This document shows positions 26,963 to 35,335 of a stretch of 64,000 nt of DNA, piece by piece. The translations under genes and the position numbers were made by a program. A model generated the notes under the pieces. It did not search any database and was not told the origin of the DNA. It saw only the letters and a list, made by a program, of their open reading frames with translations. This DNA comes from Oligosphaera ethanolica (GTDB lineage Bacteria; Verrucomicrobiota; Lentisphaeria; Oligosphaerales; Oligosphaeraceae), in contig NZ_JAUSVL010000001.1 in NCBI RefSeq assembly GCF_030814695.1, positions 4,004,227 to 4,068,226 of the forward strand. The letters run 5' to 3'. Each line of letters opens with the position of its first letter. Position 1 is the stretch's first letter.

Positions 26963-29900
26963 TCAGGGAAGGACTTCGAGCTCGTAGGCGAAAACCTGCC
27001 CGGCGTCGGTGAAGACCTGTGCTTTGAAGCTGAGTGTGCCATCGGCGCCGGGGATAAGCGGCACGGCGGCCAGGCGTTTGCCGGCGGTATCCACTGCGTG
27101 CAGCTGGTAGTTGCGGCCGGCCGTTGCCAGAAGGGTGATGATCGCCTCGCCGCGGGCCGCGAGGAAGGGCGGTTCGCCCCAGCTGTCCAGCTGTTCCATG
27201 TCTGGCGAGGCGAATTTTGCCTTTGTCGCCTGGGTGTCGGTCAGGTGCAGCAGCAACATGCGTTTGGACAGGCGCAGGGGCTGGGCATCGGCTGATACGG
27301 CGGCAATGACGGCTCGACCGAGCCGGCTTTCCGCGGCGAGGAAACGCCCGCGGGCATTTTCGCCGGCGGGGAGGACGAAGGCTTCACAGGCGTCAGTCAC
27401 GGCCTGGAACGTTTCTTTTGACTGGTTGAGTTCGAGCTCTCCGCCAATGCTGCGGAAAAAGCCGGCGGCGGGGTCGTAGTGGTCTTTCGGGATCATGCCG
27501 GCGGTCACCAAATCGTCAAGCAGCTGTTCGTAAGCCGGCGCGGCATTGAAGACCCTGGTGTTGCCAGTGTTTGCGGCGGCGGCGGGAAAAGCGCTGCCGG
27601 CGTCCAGCACCGCCGTGAATTTTTCGGGGTAGGGGGCATTGGCCGTATTTGGCATGACGACTGTGCCGATGCGGGTGACGAGCCCGAGCCGGGCAATGGC
27701 GCTGTTGTAGTTGCTGTCAAAAGGTATGGCCGTTTTTTCGTCAAGGAGGACGGCGAAGGCGTCCGGGGCTGGTTTGACGCCGCCATTGAGGAACAGCGCC
27801 GCGCCGATGCGGTGGGCGATGCTTTTGACGGGGTCGGTGGACAGATCGAAGTGGTTGTTGGCGCGGTCGTCGCGCTGGTAGTTCTCTCTGCCGTGCGAAT
27901 AGGCGAACTGCACCAGCATGTCCCAGTCCTGCAGGGCGCCATAGGCACCGAGCAGGGCCGGCCCTTCGGCGCGGAAGCGGTTGGGCTTGGCAAAATCGAA
28001 TTCCGTGACGGTGAAGGGCTTGCCATAAAGGCGACTGGCTGGGAGGGACCATGGCGAGCTAATGGCGGATTTCTGGGTGACGAGCGATGGCAACTGCCAA
28101 GATTTCACAGCAAAGCGGGGATGACTGCTGTAGCCGTGGTTGTCCGTGTAGTCGTACAGGCGCCGCATTTGGGAGAGCTTGAGGGTTGTGCCCATGTTTT
28201 GGTCCGACAAGGGACAGCGAACGCCTTGTTCACGCAGAAAGGACGTCATTTGCGCGAACCGTTTTTCGTAGGTTTCAGTCAAGAAGCGTTCGAAGAGCTG
28301 GTTGCGTTGCTCGGGGACGCCCTGGTCATCGGCCTTATTTTGCGCGAGCCAGGCGTTGAAGCGTTCTTCGTAGAGTTGCCGGGTGAACGCATTTGCGGCC
28401 CAGCAGGATTTGATATTGCCCTCGTTGATGATGCTGACGGAGATGAGCGCGGGGTCGTCCTTGATGGTCAGGCCGGTGTAGGGGTTGACATGATTGAGGT
28501 AATTCTCGCAGTAGGTTCGCCAGTTGCGCCAGACGGAGTCGAGCAGCCAGAACATGGCTTTGTAGGCCGTGATGTCGCTGAGGACATCGGGGTATTCGGG
28601 TATTTCGCCCTTGGGGAGGCGTCTGGAGATATACAGGTCGGTGGTGATGTAGATGCCGCGTTGTTTGAGGCAGTGGACGAGGTAGTCCAACTGGTCCATG
28701 GATTCCGGGTTGAGTTGGGTCGTGTTGTCTTTCATGGTCATGCCGCCATCATGGTGATGGAGGCGGAGGACATTGAAGCCGTAGGTGGCGATGCGATCGG
28801 CGAGGCGCTCGGCCCATTCCTTGCTGGTGTAGGGTCCGCCGGAGCAAATATTGGTGCCATAGAAGCGCAGGGGCTGGTCTGGGCGTTCGCTGAAGACAAA
28901 ACGGCCGTTGTGGATGCGTACCGGGCCGTATTTTCCCGCTGGTGCGTCGAGGCGCCAGGAAAAGTCCATGACTGATCCGGGCTCGATGTCCTTGGCAAAA
29001 TCAATCGGCTGCCAGTCCTTGTTGGCCACGATGTAGAATGGGGCGGACATATCGCGTGGCGGCCGGTGTTCTCCGACTGAGGCGGCGACGATCATCCACA
29101 CCGCGTTGACGGCGGATGTGAAGGCGATGCGCTTGATGGGTTTGTTTTCCAGCTGGTAAGCGCTGCGATAGAGTCCAACGAAGGAGCTGCGGTTTTCGCC
29201 GGTCCAGACGACTTCGCCATTTGTGCGCGTGCTGGGGCTCCACCAATTGCCGACGTCGGTGCCTGAGCGTACGGGAACGTCCTGCCTGACGCCGTCTTGA
29301 TAGGTGACGTTGACTTGGCCGAGGTCCTGGGACGACGATCCCCAGGCGGTTGCGTGGAGGAGGAAAAGCCAGTTGCCGCGGGGAGCGTCGGTGAGTTCTG
29401 CCGTGGCGCTTGTCGGGAAGTAGGTCCTGGCGGCACCGGCCAGGGCGATGCAGGATTTTCCGTCATTGGTCTGTGGGTCAATGATAGCGAAGTCGGTGCC
29501 GCGGAAGCGCAGGTGGCCGGTGGGGATCATGCGCAAGTCATTTTCCGGCCCTTGGTCGGTCCAGCCGCCGATGCCATCGGCGGCGGTGTCGTCAGCAAAG
29601 CCCATGTTGGCGGCTGCGCGCAGATCAAGGGGCGTTGCCTGGTAGGTTTGGAAGGTGACTGTGAGCGATAATTGGCTGAGTTCGGCGCTGGCTTTGGGCA
29701 TGCCGAGAAGGAGGGAGAAGTTGTTTGGCCGTGGTCGGTAATCATGGATGAGCACGCTCATATCGCCCTTGCACTCAAGGGTGGCCATGCCGTCGCCGCA
29801 GGGAATGGCAATTTTGCGGGCCTTGCTGGAGAAGATTTCCACCTGGTCTTTTTCGAGTGGCAAAGCCAGTTCTTGGTCATCAATGCGGAAGCGCCGGCCG

Positions 29901-30274
29901 AGAAAGGCATCGCCGGGTAACGACGTGCGGAAGGTGAAGCCCCGCGAGGTTTTATCGACGGAAATGACATAGGTGAAGACGCCCGGTGCTGTTTGTTTGA
30001 GCCGGCTCGCAAAGGGCGCGGGCTCGTCCTGATCCAGAATCAGCAGCCCTTCGCGCCGCCACAGACCGCCACTGACGTCGTCCTCGCGATTGGTGACCTG
30101 CCATTCCTTGGTTTTGCCCTGGGTGAAATTTCTTTTGCCATCCCAGAAATCGGCGCCGAAGCTGATGTCGCCGAGAAAGAGTCGTCCGGCGTTGTCGAGT
30201 CGCACGGTATTTTTAGCCTGGGCGGCAGCGGCGCCGAAGGCAAGAGCGATAGCGAGGAGCAATTTCGGCCGCAT
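26963..30274 (-). CDS. Large secreted glycoside hydrolase, clan GH-A (GH5/GH42-like catalytic core)
   Basis: 1103 residues with a signal peptide (RPKLLLAIALAFGAAAAQA). Residues up to about 430 are beta-rich accessory domains. The TIM barrel starts near LRFYGTNICSGGPYTSKEWA and includes YGFNVLRLHHHDGGM. Candidate acid/base is Glu618 in SIINEGNIK and nucleophile Glu758 in PFTVTEFDFAKPN, the order expected for GH-A enzymes. A C-terminal beta-sandwich of about 200 residues ends the protein. This architecture is common in Lentisphaerota and Verrucomicrobiota and acts on beta-linked plant or host glycans outside the cytoplasm. It sits 51 bases after the pseudopilin gene and 98 before the esterase, so the three are probably co-expressed. 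Confidence 0.88.
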   Translation of the reverse strand: MRPKLLLAIALAFGAAAAQAKNTVRLDNAGRLFLGDISFGADFWDGKRNFTQGKTKEWQVTNREDDVSGGLWRREGLLILDQDEPAPFASRLKQTAPGVFTYVISVDKTSRGFTFRTSLPGDAFLGRRFRIDDQELALPLEKDQVEIFSSKARKIAIPCGDGMATLECKGDMSVLIHDYRPRPNNFSLLLGMPKASAELSQLSLTVTFQTYQATPLDLRAAANMGFADDTAADGIGGWTDQGPENDLRMIPTGHLRFRGTDFAIIDPQTNDGKSCIALAGAARTYFPTSATAELTDAPRGNWLFLLHATAWGSSSQDLGQVNVTYQDGVRQDVPVRSGTDVGNWWSPSTRTNGEVVWTGENRSSFVGLYRSAYQLENKPIKRIAFTSAVNAVWMIVAASVGEHRPPRDMSAPFYIVANKDWQPIDFAKDIEPGSVMDFSWRLDAPAGKYGPVRIHNGRFVFSERPDQPLRFYGTNICSGGPYTSKEWAERLADRIATYGFNVLRLHHHDGGMTMKDNTTQLNPESMDQLDYLVHCLKQRGIYITTDLYISRRLPKGEIPEYPDVLSDITAYKAMFWLLDSVWRNWRTYCENYLNHVNPYTGLTIKDDPALISVSIINEGNIKSCWAANAFTRQLYEERFNAWLAQNKADDQGVPEQRNQLFERFLTETYEKRFAQMTSFLREQGVRCPLSDQNMGTTLKLSQMRRLYDYTDNHGYSSHPRFAVKSWQLPSLVTQKSAISSPWSLPASRLYGKPFTVTEFDFAKPNRFRAEGPALLGAYGALQDWDMLVQFAYSHGRENYQRDDRANNHFDLSTDPVKSIAHRIGAALFLNGGVKPAPDAFAVLLDEKTAIPFDSNYNSAIARLGLVTRIGTVVMPNTANAPYPEKFTAVLDAGSAFPAAAANTGNTRVFNAAPAYEQLLDDLVTAGMIPKDHYDPAAGFFRSIGGELELNQSKETFQAVTDACEAFVLPAGENARGRFLAAESRLGRAVIAAVSADAQPLRLSKRMLLLHLTDTQATKAKFASPDMEQLDSWGEPPFLAARGEAIITLLATAGRNYQLHAVDTAGKRLAAVPLIPGADGTLSFKAQVFTDAGQVFAYELEVLP

Positions 30275-30325
30275 GGTGTTATCCTGTCTGGGTGTTGTTG
30301 GGGTGTTGTGGGTGGAAATATTCTG

Positions 30326-31087
30326 TTACCAGTCGGCGACGTCGCCGAAGGCAAATTCGAGTTTGGTGGCGGCTTTGGCGGTGAAGTCGTCGCGCATTTT
30401 GCCGACGGGGACGGCGGCGGCGTTGCCGCCGATGTAGAGCAAATTGACGGCGTTGTTGCCGTGGGCCGCCCAGGGCCTAGGTCCGCCCGGCCACGACACT
30501 TTGAGGAAGGCGCCGTTGCGGGGGCCGCCATCGGCGGCGACCGTGGAGTCGCTGCTTTTCATCATACTATCGACCAGCATGGGCATGTCGGCCGGGCTTT
30601 TCCAGACGAGTGCCATGCGGCTGTCGTTATAGGCGCTGCCTTGGAACTTGGTGTAGTAGAGGTCAGCGTTGGTGTAGTTGCCATCGTAGGGGAAATCGCC
30701 GAACCAGCCATAGGCGTAGTAAGTCGGGTCGTTCTGTTTTTTTGAGTAACTGCCTTTGGAGTTTGGGCAGCAGTACTGCGGCAGGTCGGTGGTACCGCCC
30801 GATTGGAAGTAGCCGTGAACGCGCATACTGCGGAGCCAGTTGTGGCTATTGTGGTATTTGACGATGACATTGCCGTCGTGGTCGTTGGCGTAGATGTGGA
30901 TAAACTGGCCGCATTGTTTGAGGTTGTTGATGCAGCTGATGCTGCGCGCTTTCTCGCGGGCTTTGCTCAATGCGGGCAGGAGCATGGCGGCAAGAATGGC
31001 GATGATGGCGATGACGACCAGGAGTTCGATGAGGGTGAAGCGTCGAGATTGGTCATGGCGGTGTGCAGGCTTGATTAGGCAGGTCAT
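30326..31087 (-). CDS. Pseudopilin-like protein with prepilin N-terminal cleavage/methylation motif
   Basis: 253 residues from the ATG at 31087 (AAGGAGAAGGACC upstream). The leader [11 protein letters not shown] is followed by [19 protein letters not shown], the prepilin peptidase site with Phe+1 and Glu+5, then [20 protein letters not shown], a sequence almost diagnostic of the hugely expanded pseudopilin-like family of Lentisphaerota. The C-terminal part has H-x-x-x-x-N-x-L ([13 protein letters not shown]), as in the DUF1559-like heads. These proteins are thought to be processed by PilD and displayed on the cell surface, often one per glycan locus, consistent with its place directly upstream of a large glycoside hydrolase and downstream of a LacI regulator. 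Confidence 0.92.
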   Translation of the reverse strand: MTCLIKPAHRHDQSRRFTLIELLVVIAIIAILAAMLLPALSKAREKARSISCINNLKQCGQFIHIYANDHDGNVIVKYHNSHNWLRSMRVHGYFQSGGTTDLPQYCCPNSKGSYSKKQNDPTYYAYGWFGDFPYDGNYTNADLYYTKFQGSAYNDSRMALVWKSPADMPMLVDSMMKSSDSTVAADGGPRNGAFLKVSWPGGPRPWAAHGNNAVNLLYIGGNAAAVPVGKMRDDFTAKAATKLEFAFGDVADW

Positions 31088-31138
31088 GGTCCTTCTCCTT
31101 GTTCTCTTGTCAATAACGTGTTGTCTGTTCGAGCTCAA

Positions 31139-32128
31139 TCATGTACTTTCACGCAGGATCAGTTTGGTGGGCACCGCGATGTCGCGAATGGGCGCGTCGG
31201 CTTGAGCGATGCGCTCGAGCATGAGTTCCAGGACGGCCTCGCCCAGTGCCTGTAGATTGGAGTCGATGCTGCTCAAGGCCGGTCGGCTGCAGGCGCAGAA
31301 GAGCGAGTTGTCCTGCCCAATCAGCGCCAGATCTGCCGGTACCCTGAGGCCGCAGCGGGTTGCTTCCGCGGTCAGAGCCAGGCACCACGAGTCATTCTGC
31401 AGGATGACCGCGTTGATGCCGGCGGGAAGGAGCTGTTGCTCCAGCAGTTCGGCCATGCCGGCGCGGATGTCGCTGCGGTGATCATCCGTGAGCCGGAGCT
31501 GATACAGGCGGCCGCCAGCGTCGGGGAAGTGTGCCAGAAAGGCGCCTCGGCGGGCGCGGACGGAGTCGTAGTTCATGTTGTCGGAGATCACCAGCGCTGT
31601 CCGCCGCCGGTCTCTGGCAAAGAACGCGGCGGCTTCGGCATAGGCCGCGCCAATGTCGTAATAGGCCGTGGAAAAACCCGCCACGGGAGCAGCGCCATAA
31701 AACACCGTTTTTTCCTCAAGAACCGGCGTGGCCGTAAGGGTGTTGGAGTGACAAATCACCCCGTCCACGCCGTACTGCTTGAGGGTCAGGTAGTTTTTGC
31801 GCTGGCTGACCGGGTCGTTGTGCGTCTCGGTGACCAGCAAACGGTAGCCACGCCTGCTGGCGGCGCGTTCAATCGCGGCTAGCTGCCGGAAGCGCACAGG
31901 GGTGTCCTCGCTGTCGAGCATGACACCCAGCGTGAAAGATGCCTGGTGGTTGAGTATCCGCGCCGAAATGTTGGGGACGTAGTTCAGCTCCCGAGCTACT
32001 GCGCGGATTTCCTCGGCCTTCTCTGCCGAAAAACGAATGCCGATGTCACGACCACTCAGTACCGCCGATACCGTGCCGGAAGATACGCCGACACGGCGGG
32101 CGATGTCAATCAGGCGTACAGTTGTCAT
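31139..32128 (-). CDS. LacI-family transcriptional regulator
   Basis: 329 residues. The HTH at the N-terminus, VRLIDIARRVGVSSGTVSAV followed by LSGRDIGIRFS and ARELNYVPN, is the LacI signature including the hinge. The effector domain (TLGVMLDSEDTPVRFRQLAA ... LIGQDNSLFCACSRPALSSI ... ELMLERI) is a periplasmic-binding-protein-like sugar sensor. The start at 32128 follows AAGGGACATTATC; the Met at 32149 overlaps the operator and lacks a ribosome site. A near-consensus promoter and a perfect palindrome lie directly upstream, so autoregulation is likely. The next genes on the strand encode the pseudopilin, the large glycoside hydrolase and the esterase, presumably its regulon. Confidence 0.95.
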   Translation of the reverse strand: MTTVRLIDIARRVGVSSGTVSAVLSGRDIGIRFSAEKAEEIRAVARELNYVPNISARILNHQASFTLGVMLDSEDTPVRFRQLAAIERAASRRGYRLLVTETHNDPVSQRKNYLTLKQYGVDGVICHSNTLTATPVLEEKTVFYGAAPVAGFSTAYYDIGAAYAEAAAFFARDRRRTALVISDNMNYDSVRARRGAFLAHFPDAGGRLYQLRLTDDHRSDIRAGMAELLEQQLLPAGINAVILQNDSWCLALTAEATRCGLRVPADLALIGQDNSLFCACSRPALSSIDSNLQALGEAVLELMLERIAQADAPIRDIAVPTKLILREST

Positions 32129-32148
32129 GATAATGTCCCTTTTTTGCA

Positions 32149-32166
32149 TGATAATCCGATTTATCA
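32149..32166. promoter_or_regulatory. Candidate LacI-type operator
   Basis: TGATAA-TCCGAT-TTATCA is a perfect six-base inverted repeat with a six-base spacer. It starts three bases downstream of the -10 box of the LacI-gene promoter and covers the expected transcription start, the typical position for autorepression. Confidence 0.6.
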
Positions 32167-32169
32167 GAC

Positions 32170-32198
32170 ATTATATAGACGCTTTTGGGAATTTTCAA
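32170..32198 (-). promoter_or_regulatory. Sigma-70-type promoter of the LacI-family gene
   Basis: On the minus strand TTGAAA (32198-32193) and a perfect TATAAT (32175-32170) are separated by exactly 17 bases. The start codon is about 42 bases downstream of the -10 box, leaving room for the operator. Confidence 0.75.
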
Positions 32199-32229
32199 GG
32201 GGGACAGCGTGGCCGGGCGAAAAGAAATG

Positions 32230-32736
32230 TAATCGGTCAGCCATGGATATTGGATGCACGACATGCCCCCGCCGACGCGGTGAGACGCGGCGCGCCTCGC
32301 CAATGTGGCGCCCTCCGGGCGCAATTTTAAGTTGTCGCCTCACCCCTGGTTGCGGCGCCCTCTGGGCGCCTCACCAGGGGTTATGCATGGTCCGGCCCTC
32401 TGGGCCGAACTTGGCCGATCTGAGGACTTGCTTTGTCTGGTTCGGGCCGAAAACCACGTCTGGTTCGGGCCGAAAACCACCATCATTAAATATCCATGTT
32501 TTTGCGCCGTAGGCGCATAACCATGCTTAACCCCAGGCTTTAGCCTGGGGACGCCGCCTGCCAACAGACAGTGCCTCGTAGAGGCACCACAGTTTTGGTA
32601 ATCAATCACTCCTATGAAACCTGCTGCCGTAAAGGTCGGCGGAAATCAAGGTCGAATGGTTGAGCGGCGACCGGCCGTGGGTTTCCTGCAAATTGTCCCC
32701 GGTGAATTCCCCACCGGGGTGGTTACTGACCGATTA
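32230..32736 (+). repeat. Dispersed element of about 507 bases with TAATCGGTCA/TGACCGATTA ends
   Basis: The element is bounded by TAATCGGTCA and its inverse TGACCGATTA. Inside are, in order, GCGCCCTCCGGGCGC-type palindromes (one variant with CTCTGGG), GGCCCTCTGGGCC, CGCCGTAGGCG, AACCCCAGGCTTTAGCCTGG, GTGCCTCGTAGAGGCAC and one copy of repeat B. A second copy in the same order lies at 60189-60785. No protein-coding gene is supported. Confidence 0.85.
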
Positions 32737-33062
32737 CATGCAATTACTCGTAATTGCATGGCGAATCTTGTAGAATCATCAGGACAGGCGATATTCTACG
32801 CCTAACTGCGCACGGGGTGGGGGTTGCGTAGATTTTTCTTGTGAGCGGCATCAGCAGGCGAATGAGCGATGGCCATGACCTACACTCGCGTAGGCGACTT
32901 GCGCGGCAGCGACAAGATTGTCCATTGCCTGTTGAATTCGATTTTGTCTGCCAAGGACGCGCCTTACGACATGCCACGCTGAATGCCAATACTAGCTGGT
33001 GGTGCCCAGGCGTCTGTGCGACGTCTGGGGGCGTTGCCTATGTTAAGTGAGGAGAGTTATTG
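32737..33062. other. Gene-free stretch upstream of the GH28-like gene
   Basis: No conserved gene, RNA or repeat was recognised here apart from the inverted word TGCAATTACTCGTAATTGCA at 32739-32758. The GAGGAG ribosome site of the following gene ends it. Confidence 0.4.
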
Positions 33063-34343
33063 ATGATTTACGATATTCGCGAATACGGCGCGTTGCCGGG
33101 CATTACGGCCCTGCAGACGTCGGCCATCCAACGGGCCTTGGACGACTGCGCCGCGGCCGGCGGTGGTACCGTGCTGGTGCCGCCCGGGTTGTTTTGCAGC
33201 GGCAGTCTGCGTCTGCGTTCGCATACCACGCTCTGCCTGGAAAATGGCGCGACACTGCGCGGGCCCGAGACCATGGACGGCTACCTGCGCTATCCCTTTG
33301 CGTGGACGCTGTACGACTGCACGACGCCGCTGCTCTACGCCATTGCCGCGCAGGACGTCCGCATTTGCGGCGCGGGCTGTATTGACTGCAATGGCCGGGC
33401 TTTTGCCAACACGTCCAAGCTCTGTTACGGCGCGCTTGATGAGTTGCCTGCCGAACTGCACGGCGACATCCACTACGCGATGCCCGGCCGCAATGAGCGG
33501 CCAAACCGGCTGCTCTTTTTCCACAGCTGCGAGCATGTCGAGCTTAGTGGTGTGACGCTGGCGGACGCGCCGACCTGGACGGCTGTATTTCACAACTCGT
33601 CGCATCTGCGCATTCGTGATCTGCGCATTGAAAACGACCTGCGAATACCCAATAGCGACGGTATTCACTGCTGCGGCTGCCGCGATGTCGTGGTCAGCGG
33701 CTGCTTTTTCACCTGCGGTGACGACTGCATCGCCCTGACGTCTATTTCCGATCCCGCGCTGCAGACGGAGAATGTGCTGATCAGCGACTGCATTTTCCGT
33801 TCGGCGTCATCGGCCCTGCGTTTTGGTTTTGAGGCCGGCAAGGTCCGCAATGTGCAGGTGCGCACTTGCATCGTGCGCGACTCCAATCGCGGCATTGCGA
33901 TCTTTGCGGATTGCGGGGGCTTGGTTGAGAACATCGCCGTTGACGGCGTTACCATGGACACGCGCATCTACGCTGGGCCGTGGTGGGGAAAAGGCGAGCC
34001 GCTGGTGATTTTCGCCGCCAATGGCGGTGGCATCCGCGGCGTGTCGCTGCGCAATGCCGTCCTGCGCGCTGAAAACAGCATCGTCGTCGCCAGTGACGGC
34101 GTCGGCGTCGTCGAGGACGTCGAGTTGCGTGATGTGCGCTTGGAACTGTCCTACGGCCGCCGCCGGCCTTACTTTGGCGGGCGGATCGACCTGGCGCCCA
34201 ATCCCTCTCTGCCGGCGCCCGATGCAAGCCGGCATATTCCCTGGCTGTGGACGAGCGGACTGAACGCGCCGCCGGCTGTCCGTGACGTCATTGCGCGCCG
34301 TGCCGCCGGCGAAAAATACCCTTTTGCCATCGCCGCCATGTAG
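33063..34343 (+). CDS. Glycoside hydrolase family 28-like (polygalacturonase fold) protein
   Basis: 426 residues; ATG at 33063, eight bases after GAGGAG. The protein opens with IYDIREYGALPGITALQTSA and IQRALDDCAAAGGGTVLVPP, the N-terminal coil of right-handed beta-helix pectin enzymes. The GH28 motifs N-x-D and D-D are present as N197-S198-D199 (IPNSDGIHCC) and D220-D221 (CGDDCIAL). The third motif, usually GHG followed by a Ser, is replaced by ALRFGFEAGK, so the conserved His is missing, as in many GH28-like proteins of this phylum whose specificity is unknown. No signal peptide is visible, so it may act on imported oligogalacturonides or related sugars inside the cell. Monocistronic. Confidence 0.87.
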   Translation: MIYDIREYGALPGITALQTSAIQRALDDCAAAGGGTVLVPPGLFCSGSLRLRSHTTLCLENGATLRGPETMDGYLRYPFAWTLYDCTTPLLYAIAAQDVRICGAGCIDCNGRAFANTSKLCYGALDELPAELHGDIHYAMPGRNERPNRLLFFHSCEHVELSGVTLADAPTWTAVFHNSSHLRIRDLRIENDLRIPNSDGIHCCGCRDVVVSGCFFTCGDDCIALTSISDPALQTENVLISDCIFRSASSALRFGFEAGKVRNVQVRTCIVRDSNRGIAIFADCGGLVENIAVDGVTMDTRIYAGPWWGKGEPLVIFAANGGGIRGVSLRNAVLRAENSIVVASDGVGVVEDVELRDVRLELSYGRRRPYFGGRIDLAPNPSLPAPDASRHIPWLWTSGLNAPPAVRDVIARRAAGEKYPFAIAAM

Positions 34344-34358
34344 CCCCCAAAAAAGCGG

Positions 34359-34769
34359 TAATGTGCGAAATCTTGTGATAGAAAGAGATACTTGACATGC
34401 GCCGTAGGCGCTAAACCATGCTTAACCCCAGGCATTAGCCTGGGGAAAAATGCTCTCCTGCCAATCGTGCCCCGTGGGGGCGCTACTGGATGCCTGACAA
34501 ACACAATCTGAACACGATTACAAACCATTTTCAACCAAGACTTCAGTGCTGTAGTGCCTCTACGAGGCACTGATTTCTATGGGATACCTTACCCCAGGCT
34601 GAAGCCTGGGGTTAAGCATGGTCGTGCCCCTACGGGGCAAATTCGTTCATAGATTATTGATGATAAGGTTATTGAAAAATCCATAGCGCATAAAAAAAGA
34701 CGTGGTTACATTGGTACAAGGAATCACCAATTGGCGATACCACGTTTCATCACAAGATTTCGCACATTA
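34359..34769. mobile_element. MITE-like element, 411 bases, 21-base terminal inverted repeats flanked by TA
   Basis: The 21 bases starting TAATGTGCGAAATC at 34359 are the exact reverse complement of 34749-34769. Each outer end is TA, the target duplicated by IS630/Tc1-mariner transposases. Inside, a second inverted pair of about 30 bases (CCATGCTTAACCCCAGGC near 34413 and its inverse ending near 34622) and a two-step hairpin ACGTGGT ... ACCACGT (34700-34745) are nested. There is no coding sequence. Whether it is a mobile element or a large structured RNA is not settled. Confidence 0.55.
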
Positions 34770-35052
34770 ACAATAAATAACTTGCGGTGGTGATTACAAT
34801 AATCGGTGCCATCGACAGGGTTTTCACCCTGTGAGCGCTGGGTGGGTTTTTCTGGGTGAGAATGGCGGAAGATTGTTTTCCGCGTCGTGGCCGCCCCCCT
34901 CTTTATCCGCAGATTGCCGCAGATTCATGCATATCCACACAGCCAGTCTTGGCGTACGCGGCTATTCACGCCGCAATTTGTTGTTTTGCGGGAGGGGCGG
35001 GCAGATCGGGGGGATCGTCGATTTGATCGGTCTGATTGTCTTTGTTTTATCG

Positions 35053-35212
35053 CGGACGGATCGGACGGATCGGACGGATCGGACGGATCGGACGGATCGG
35101 ACGGATCGGACGGATCGGACGGATCGGACGGATCGGACGGATCGGACGGATCGTTGACTTGATCGGTCTGATCGGTGGGGGATCGTCGGTCTGATCGGTC
35201 TGATCGGTCTGA
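35053..35212 (+). repeat. Perfect 9-base tandem array followed by degenerate units
   Basis: CGGACGGAT is repeated exactly eleven times from 35053 to 35151, then GATCGGTCT-type units continue to 35212. The nine-base unit keeps frame and gives spurious three-residue repeats in all frames. The rest of 34770-35335 has no gene; a non-repetitive tract with no recognisable signal occupies 34800-35040. Confidence 0.95.
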
Positions 35213-35335
35213 GAAAACGGTGCGAGGTAGTGGCTGGCCTATGTGTTCGCGTCTGGTGAAGACAAGAAGCGGCGGACGAGTTTTCCCCGACAGAAGGAAG
35301 ATTACGGAGGAAACATCGTGATGGTGGTTGGGCGC

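Noticed and set aside
32744..33050. Small genes upstream of the GH28-like gene (minus 81 aa, plus 69 aa)
   Set aside because: Overlapping frames on both strands without ribosome sites or recognisable sequence.
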